Shown here one piece after another: positions 57,697 to 64,000 of a DNA stretch of 64,000 nt. The position numbers were made by a program, and so were the translations under genes. The stretch's first letter is position 1; every line of letters starts with the position of its first letter. The notes beneath the pieces are model-generated. The model ran no database searches, was not told the DNA's origin, and saw only the letters and a list, made by a program, of their open reading frames with translations. The DNA lies in assembly GCF_009017415.1 (NCBI RefSeq), contig NC_092404.1:2790001-2854000 (forward strand), read 5' to 3'. Source of the DNA: Aspergillus flavus. Lineage: Eukaryota > Ascomycota > Eurotiomycetes > Eurotiales > Aspergillaceae.

Positions 57697-60600
57697 GGTG
57701 GTGTTGAGTCAATGCGGAGACACAGTCTGTAGTGGAATGAGAAATATCACCGGTGGACAATGCCGCTTTAATTTAGTTGCACGGCAGGTCCGGTCAGGTC
57801 AGGGCAGGGGGGGTGTGCAGTAATGTAGTCGGGAAGGGTTTGTCGTTGCGATGGGAATGAAATAAAGAAGAAGATAATAAAAAGCGGGTTAGATCAAAAC
57901 GAAACGAGATGATTCATCAATATGTACTCCAGATGGCAAGGCCCATTCCAGTGGCTGATAGCTATTACTCAGATTGGGTATATGACCTATCAATCAAAGA
58001 CGGGGGATCGCCTAGGGCTCACACCGAATACCGACAACACGAGGCAGCGTTAACTTCCCAACGATCAACAGGAGAAGGGTGATGCGGTCATACGATAAGG
58101 AGTTCGGTGGAAAGGAGGCACGGAATCAAGCAACCCAACGAAGGAATAATATCATCATCAAGTAAGGTGATCAGAAGGAGGGGATTGTCAAGGGAGGGGT
58201 CAGTGTACATAGCAGATGACGCCAAGCGGACACTCCAGAAGCCCGGGTCTGCGATTCAAGGAACGACTGGGAAATTAGCAACGTACACGACGAGGCGGGG
58301 CCTAGAGACAAGGTATGCGCGTGGCGCAGGGAGTTGAGTTGAAACAGTGGGAGGGCAACGAAAGAGAATGGATCAAAGGGTTGGATGTGGTGGAAACGGA
58401 GCGAGCCACGTTGCTGACGCTTTTTAGTTCCTCAAGGTTGGAGAGCACTGTTGATCAATGATGCCTTACTATTGTTCAATTATTTACTTACGCTACATCT
58501 AGCGGAGAATAAAAAAATCTTAATTTTTTATTTGATTTCAATCTTTCTCTCTCTTTCTTTTTGATTCCCAAAGTATGAGAAATGGGGAGAAGAAGAGGAA
58601 GAGAACAATTCACCGGTCACAAAGAATGAGACACAACGGTCACTCGGATGCAAACGAACGGTTGATTGTCTACCTCACTGTACTAATGACTAATCCTGCA
58701 CATCTTTTAGTTGTTTAGTCGGTACAGTACCTTAAAAATTCAAAGAAAACGAAAATCGAATTCTAGATGGCATGTGTCTATTGGATGGATGATCTCATCG
58801 CCTCATCTAAGGAATGTTAAACTCTCCAAGGATCAAAACTCAGCCATGGAAGTTTTCTATTTACTACAACCAGAACTCGATAGGGTTGCGAGAGCCCTCA
58901 TTTATGGCGACTAAATATAGTGACTTATCAATGAATCATGGCGATGTTGCACTGAACATGGAAACATGTAATAAAATAAAAAAAAGAAAAAGAAAAGAAA
59001 ACATGAACCCCGCACAATTGGATCTCTTGGACGCCCGAATACCCGATCTATCAACTCCGTACTATGGAAACAAATCCATAGATAACGATAACAATAATAA
59101 TAATACTAATACTAATAATAATAAAACTCACAATAATAACAACGCTGCCTAACCCCCACTATTTACTGTTGGAAAACACCAGCCTGACCGGGGAACGAAA
59201 ATGGGTTGCAACCGATTCTTTCCCAGATCTACCTTTAGGCCGACAATTATTGATTGACCTTTCTCACCGACCACTAATTGAGATCATTCTGAGTAAGACG
59301 GCAGTAAAATTGGTTCAATCCATGTAAGGGATCGTGACCATTGGCAATGGCCGTGTGGCTTGCGATATTCTCCGACCCACCAACTGAAGAGACCCTAACA
59401 CGGAGTATTCCGGGAGATCGCTTGTTGGCCACGGCTGTATATCCACCACATATATTCTCCTCCCTTCATAAGAATGCCAGGATGATGGATTGCATGATGC
59501 GTTTCGAGATCTTCTGACCAGAAAGACGCCCCTGCAGTTCTCTCCTGTGCCTCCGACCACCCGTTTCACATGCAGTGCAGGACGGGAAAGCGATACCGTT
59601 GTCGTATCACTGGGGAAACCTTCACGGTCATGCATCTCGTTCCTATCGGATAATAACCATTGTCCTTTCAAATTACTGTACCTTACCACGGAGATTGCCT
59701 CTTGGGAAATACTGACACGCAACAACCATACCGGGGAACTTACAACTAGGGCAGTTACAGTACCAGGGAAACCCACTGGGGCCTTTTCGGATCGGACCGA
59801 AGCCAAGTCAGTGCTTCTACATCATTAGTAACGGCAAACTCTCCATAGTTACCACGGTGTTGGATGGCAATCACAGCTCCTCATTGATTTGTTCTATCTT
59901 TTGTTCTTTCTGTTTCTTCCTGAAGTTGCCGCTCGTCTTGCCTAGTCCAAGTCAGGCCTGACAAGGCATTCGTGCCGGTAGTAACCTAGGTTCAATGACG
60001 AGAAGTCCAAGGTATGTACATATGTACTATGACTCTAGAGTACCTACTTTCCTGATCAGAGCGAAGTATCCTGTTTGATGGAACCCGCTCGTGCGTATGA
60101 CGCAATGAAGATGTACTACAACAGACTTCCAACCACCTTGACTGATATCATTACGGTAGCTGGCTAGTAAGGAGACCGATCGCCTGGTCTCATAAGAATT
60201 GCCGGGGGACCTTTGATCTCTACCTTATCTTTCGTAAACTGGATGCCACGGCTAGCCTGGCGCTCATATAAGAACAAACGCTATTCCGGCAAAATGACGG
60301 AGATTTTTAAATACTCCATAGAACGAGCCACATCCCGCCAATGATAGCCTGTGATCTCTACGGAGATTCTAGGCCTGCTCTGGAAGCCCCATAGTAGATA
60401 ATACTGTACATTATTTCCTGGTTTGAGAGGTCACGAGCCGTGTGCAACCAGACACGGAGCATTCTGATTTACATTATCGAAGAATAACTTATCCAATCGT
60501 CACAGTCACGACAGCTCGAGTGGCATTGACAGGATGGATGGGATACTACTTGAAGAGTGTCCAACGTCAGGTTCAACTTCCCTCGTATGTACAATTCTGT

Positions 60601-61539
60601 AGTCCTGGTCGACTGCGGCTGACAGACGATACTAGTATCCGGGGAACTAGGAAAAAATCAAAAATAAAGACAGAAGAACAGTGGTTGTCACACTAGGTGA
60701 CGACAGCAGGCATACCCTTGTCAGCCAAGGTCTGCTGTGGGTGTGAACACTTTCAACTTCCGCTTCTAGATCGGATATAGTTCAGGAGGCAAGGGGAGGT
60801 TGGCAGATGGTGGCAACAAATAGACCGGTCTAGAGATGCATGAGCGCCTTGGGTGCGATAACAACCTCAATTTAAGTTCATGCAGTGGATATCATAACCG
60901 GTGGGTAGTAGTTCTTTGACTACCTATCTAAGTACTATTACCTCACACCAATCCCTTGGCAGGCTTCACGCAAGGACCTAGATCATGATTCACCTAAAAA
61001 AAGGTCTACCTGGTCAGCCCAAGTAGAGAGAAAGCAGGGCTGGCATTTGCGCTTGGGATCTATGCGGTTGTTGTACATGTCTTTTGAGATCACTATTGTC
61101 CAAAGGGTTCTTGTTTTGCTGGGTCAATTTTCTTGTGCGAATGAAGAAAGAACAGAACCACCAGGCATGGGTACGTACCTAGTACAGGATGCATCTGTGT
61201 GTCGATCATCATCAATCATGCAATCTACAAGCTGTCTTTCACAGGAAGTGACTAGTAACATTGAACATGAAATACTCGAAAAAAGAATGGGAACGTTGAT
61301 TGGTGTGCAGGCAAAGAGAATAGGTTCTGGTCAGCTTCGCAAGGAATACAACAGGTTACATGGCTGTAAGATGCATTGGAATGCGTACTGGGATGCATGT
61401 CATTCGAACCATATGAATATGATGTATACCCTACTTACGGAGTAGACATGCGATGCAATGCCAACAACATAGTAGGACGATATACTGGTAGGTGGTAGTC
61501 TGCTTATACCATAGTTATGCTTAATTATATAAGCACAAA
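57697..61539. other. Intergenic 3.8 kb before the tRNA genes
   Basis: This includes the upstream region of the 405-residue gene (purine-rich near 58100-58350), an AAT/AAC-type repeat at about 59085-59145, and a TACGGAGTA word at 61436-61444. Both strands have open frames at 59315-59828 but no recognisable protein. No mobile element is seen. Confidence 0.4.
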
Positions 61540-61612
61540 GGGCTTGTAGCTCAGTGGTAGTAGCGCTCGCTTTGCATGCGAGAGGTCAGGGGTTCAATCC
61601 CCCTCGAGTCCA
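61540..61612 (+). tRNA. tRNA-Ala (anticodon TGC)
   Basis: A 73-nt cloverleaf without intron. The acceptor stem GGGCTTG pairs with CGAGTCC (with G-U pairs), followed by discriminator A. The A box TAGCTCAGTGGTAG is at 61546-61559. The anticodon arm CTCGC-TTTGCAT-GCGAG places TGC at the anticodon. The B box GGTTCAATCC lies in the T arm. A run of seven T follows closely as the polymerase III terminator. Confidence 0.97.
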
Positions 61613-61992
61613 CGATTTTTTTGTAAGTATTTATTTTTTCATGTTTGTTTATCCTACCCGACATTTGTACTTCTCTTGTTTATTTCCGCAATACTCTGTC
61701 TGCCTTTTCTCTCTCCATTTCTGTATCCTCCACTGGCATCCATTTAGAATCCACAATAGGGCCGCTTACTGCATATGTGTAGGGAAAGACATTGACATTC
61801 TTACAGTAAAGCGTGTAGAGTGACTCTATACAATGATCGTCTCCTCAAATCCCAAAAAATTTGCGCAATGAATGACCGGTGTCGATGATGCGTTTATGCT
61901 CCGTAGGCTACCTGATTTGCGAGCTGTGTTGACACGCTCATTGATTGTCCTCACTTCGGTCAGAGAAAGAGGTGGACGACAAAAAAAAGATG
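61613..61992. other. 380-bp spacer between inverted tRNA genes
   Basis: Both ends carry the T-run terminators of the converging tRNA genes. The middle has no supported gene. Confidence 0.6.
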
Positions 61993-62065
61993 TGGACTCG
62001 AGGGGGATTGAACCCCTGACCTCTCGCATGCAAAGCGAGCGCTACTACCACTGAGCTACAAGCCC
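61993..62065 (-). tRNA. tRNA-Ala (anticodon TGC), inverted second copy
   Basis: It is identical over 73 nt to the plus-strand copy, so the same cloverleaf, boxes and TGC anticodon apply. An A-run on the plus strand just left of it (about 61980-61989) is its T-run terminator. Flanking sequence differs beyond a few bases, so only the tRNA itself is repeated. Confidence 0.97.
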
Positions 62066-63167
62066 TATTGACGGTTCTTTTAGGGCAAAGTTGAAACTGT
62101 GAAGGCTTAATAATATAAGCACTCTTCACACGTCTATCTCCATTGTAATTAGGAGATACCCATCTCGTTTTCGTACAGACAAAGTCGTCTGATAATTCTG
62201 TGGTATGTATCAAATGGTATCATCTCTTCAGCAATCTGTTCACCGGTGTCAGGTCATGAATTTGCTAGTAATCGAGACGGTATGTCCTGTGTAGTCCGTA
62301 TGCGCGATGATATATTTCCGGTTTACCCCAGGAAATCGCTCACTAAACTGGGGAATCTGTTTGTATCAACCAAGCAGTACATGGTTATCGGTGAAATATT
62401 AAATTGGATCCGAACATGAGCAACTCTATTATACCTACCCAAACATACAGACATCGGAAATGATAAGAGTTCTTACCGAGACAACACAAGGCTTCAGTTC
62501 TCTCCGAGGGATAAACCCCATAAGTAACTGGAAGATGTTATACTACCACAGAGACAGATCCAAGCCGAACATAGGGTTACCGGCTATTGAGAACTATGTC
62601 TGAAATCTACTGAACCTCCAGGGCATAAGCTCTGTACTCGGGATAGAGTGTATGACCAACTCGTGCCCATGACAACAACACCTTGACTTGGACATAGGCA
62701 AAGGCACATCCAGATGCGCACCATAGCAGTCACACCCAAACATGATGCGAATACAGAGCACACAGCGAAGTGGGATGGGCCATCAAATGCCCTGTAGTGT
62801 GTCGGCAACGTCTCGAAGGATTATCCTGGCACCTCATGGTATGAGCTCTAGATATGAGGACTCCCTAAGCAGTAGCTTAGGCCAGGCATGTAGGATACTA
62901 CAAACACCCAGCCATATGGGATGGGGAGAGCGCTGGTGATGGCTACTGGGTAATGTGGGATAGGCATGTACTCCAGAGCAGGCACTGATCCCCATATCAC
63001 AGATCGACGTCGATTTGTCTATCTTACGCCTAAACCGCGTTTAGATACAACCCACCAAGCCCAAACTCTAATCCCTAAGCCTGGAATAACCAAGGCAACG
63101 CCAATCATTTACCAATAACAGGGATCTAAAAATTTACAACAAGAAGAGGGCTTTCTACCCTACAAGC
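62066..63167. other. Intergenic 1.1 kb
   Basis: No supported gene, RNA or repeat is seen between the second tRNA and the R3H-domain gene. Short frames on both strands have no protein character. Confidence 0.4.
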
Positions 63168-64000
63168 TCATACCTGCGTCCACAGAGGCTGCGGGAGAGC
63201 ATCGCCCGGTTGAATCATCGCCTCCTGACGGCAGGTAGGCTGGGTGGTTACAAGCCCAGCGCGACTTCCCGGAGCCGGAGGATAGAATCCAACGTATGCC
63301 TCGCGGCGGGCGGGTTCCCCCACAGTGACGGACCAAGTATGTAAGCCATAGTATGAGGCAATGGAGTGGACGAGCCAGCGACTAACAAAATGAACCGGTA
63401 AGCGTTGGACCATAAATGCAAGAGCAAAAGGCAAATCTTACCCAAACCCAGAGGCCCGATCATCTACTAGGCTCTCAAAGACCAACTTCTCCCCATCCCG
63501 TTCTCTGTTGGCATGCATTGCTTCCCGCATCTGTTGCAGCTTTTTCTTGCGTTCGGGAGAGTCGTGCATTTGTCCATTTCTACCCACAAACACAACTTCG
63601 TCCTCGGAGTCCTCGTCAGACGATCCTGGGGCGTCTGCTAGGCCATCCCTCTCGAGCAAGAGTTGTTTTTCGCCCCATCTCTGGATGAACTGTCGGATAT
63701 CCTCCTCGATATCCTGAAGCATACCCCGTGCAGCACGCGCATGCTTCAGCTTGAGGCGGAGGTCCTTCGGAACACGATGCTTCTCACCCTTCGTGCCCTT
63801 TGCGGTCTGCCTTGACGAGGTGTGATCGATGTGTTTGTAATGGACGTCCCAGAGAGGAGCGAGGTAGTAAGGCATCGGGTCGTGTCGAGTGTACGTTGGC
63901 TCAACGGCCCAGTCCCTGGAAGATGGAGGTTCGGCCCAAGGGTTGTTCAGGAGGCGATCTTTTGTGAAGGGGCCCGTCAGTACAACACTGTCGAAGATGT
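63168..64000 (-). CDS. R3H-domain protein with R3H-associated N-terminal domain, 5' end outside window
   Basis: The visible exons are 64000-63442 (open to the window edge) and 63381-63168, joined over a 60-nt intron. The R3H-associated region reads NPWAEPPSSRDWAVEP, then PYYLAPLWDVHYKHIDHTSS and the charged helix RLKLKHARAARGMLQDIEED. An acidic linker (SSDEDSEDEV) follows. The R3H part is formed across the splice: LVFESLVDDRASGFG/RWLVHSIASYYGLHTWS. R3H domains bind single-stranded nucleic acid. The tail after it is Pro/Gly-rich. The architecture recalls uncharacterised fungal R3H proteins. The N-terminus and promoter lie beyond 64000. Confidence 0.85.

Noticed and set aside
59315..59828. Long overlapping frames on both strands
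   Set aside because: Neither has recognisable motifs; overlap on opposite strands suggests chance absence of stops.
1..64000. Search for transposons, terminal repeats or a secondary-metabolite cluster
   Set aside because: No transposase, reverse transcriptase, polyketide synthase or peptide synthetase sequence was seen in any frame.

Overview
The window is about 64 kb of a filamentous ascomycete nuclear genome, most likely an Aspergillus/Penicillium-type member of the Eurotiales. The grounds are many short GT-AG introns (about 41-90 nt) with CTRAC-type branch sites, compact divergent gene pairs, and a fungal core gene set that includes Tof1, Tfb2, Cwf11/aquarius, THO1/Hpr1, AP-2 alpha, a Hos3-type deacetylase, thymidylate synthase and a queuine tRNA-ribosyltransferase. 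There is also a homeobox developmental regulator of the Htf1/Hox2 type. I saw no transposon, CRISPR array, phage or secondary-metabolite cluster. Names come from recognising families by eye. Exon structures were solved by hand from reading frame, splice sites and family conservation. No database search was run.

Left part (1-20.4 kb) is gene dense: the 3' part of an RBR ubiquitin ligase; a mitochondrial short-chain 3-hydroxyacyl-CoA dehydrogenase (-) head to head with tof1 (+); a lineage-type unknown of 590 residues; tfb2 (-) head to head with a ten-exon hotdog thioesterase (+); and aquarius (-) head to head with THO1 (+). The last pair share about 240 bp of promoter. Both products belong to nuclear mRNA processing and both are known elsewhere to limit R-loops.

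Middle part (20.4-44.4 kb) is sparse. A 6.7 kb gene-free stretch full of pyrimidine-rich and microsatellite tracts precedes the homeobox gene. It is followed by a cysteine-rich metal-binding-type protein, AP-2 alpha, a YggS-type PLP homeostasis protein, a 90-residue cysteine-rich unknown, and the intronless Hos3-type deacetylase hosB.

Right part (44.4-64 kb): Cuz1-type zinc finger protein (+), thymidylate synthase (-), queuine tRNA-ribosyltransferase (-, eight exons), a Dal5-type MFS transporter (+, nine exons), a small dsRNA-binding-domain protein (-), a 405-residue unknown (-), two identical tRNA-Ala(TGC) genes in inverted orientation, and the 5'-truncated end of an R3H-domain protein (-) running off the window.

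The most useful second looks are these: MluI-box-like sites about 105 bp upstream of both S-phase genes (tof1 and thymidylate synthase); the aquarius/THO1 bidirectional promoter; upstream in-frame ATGs that would add presequence-like N-termini to the queuine transferase and thymidylate synthase; the tRNA inverted repeat; and several unrecognised small or lineage-type proteins.
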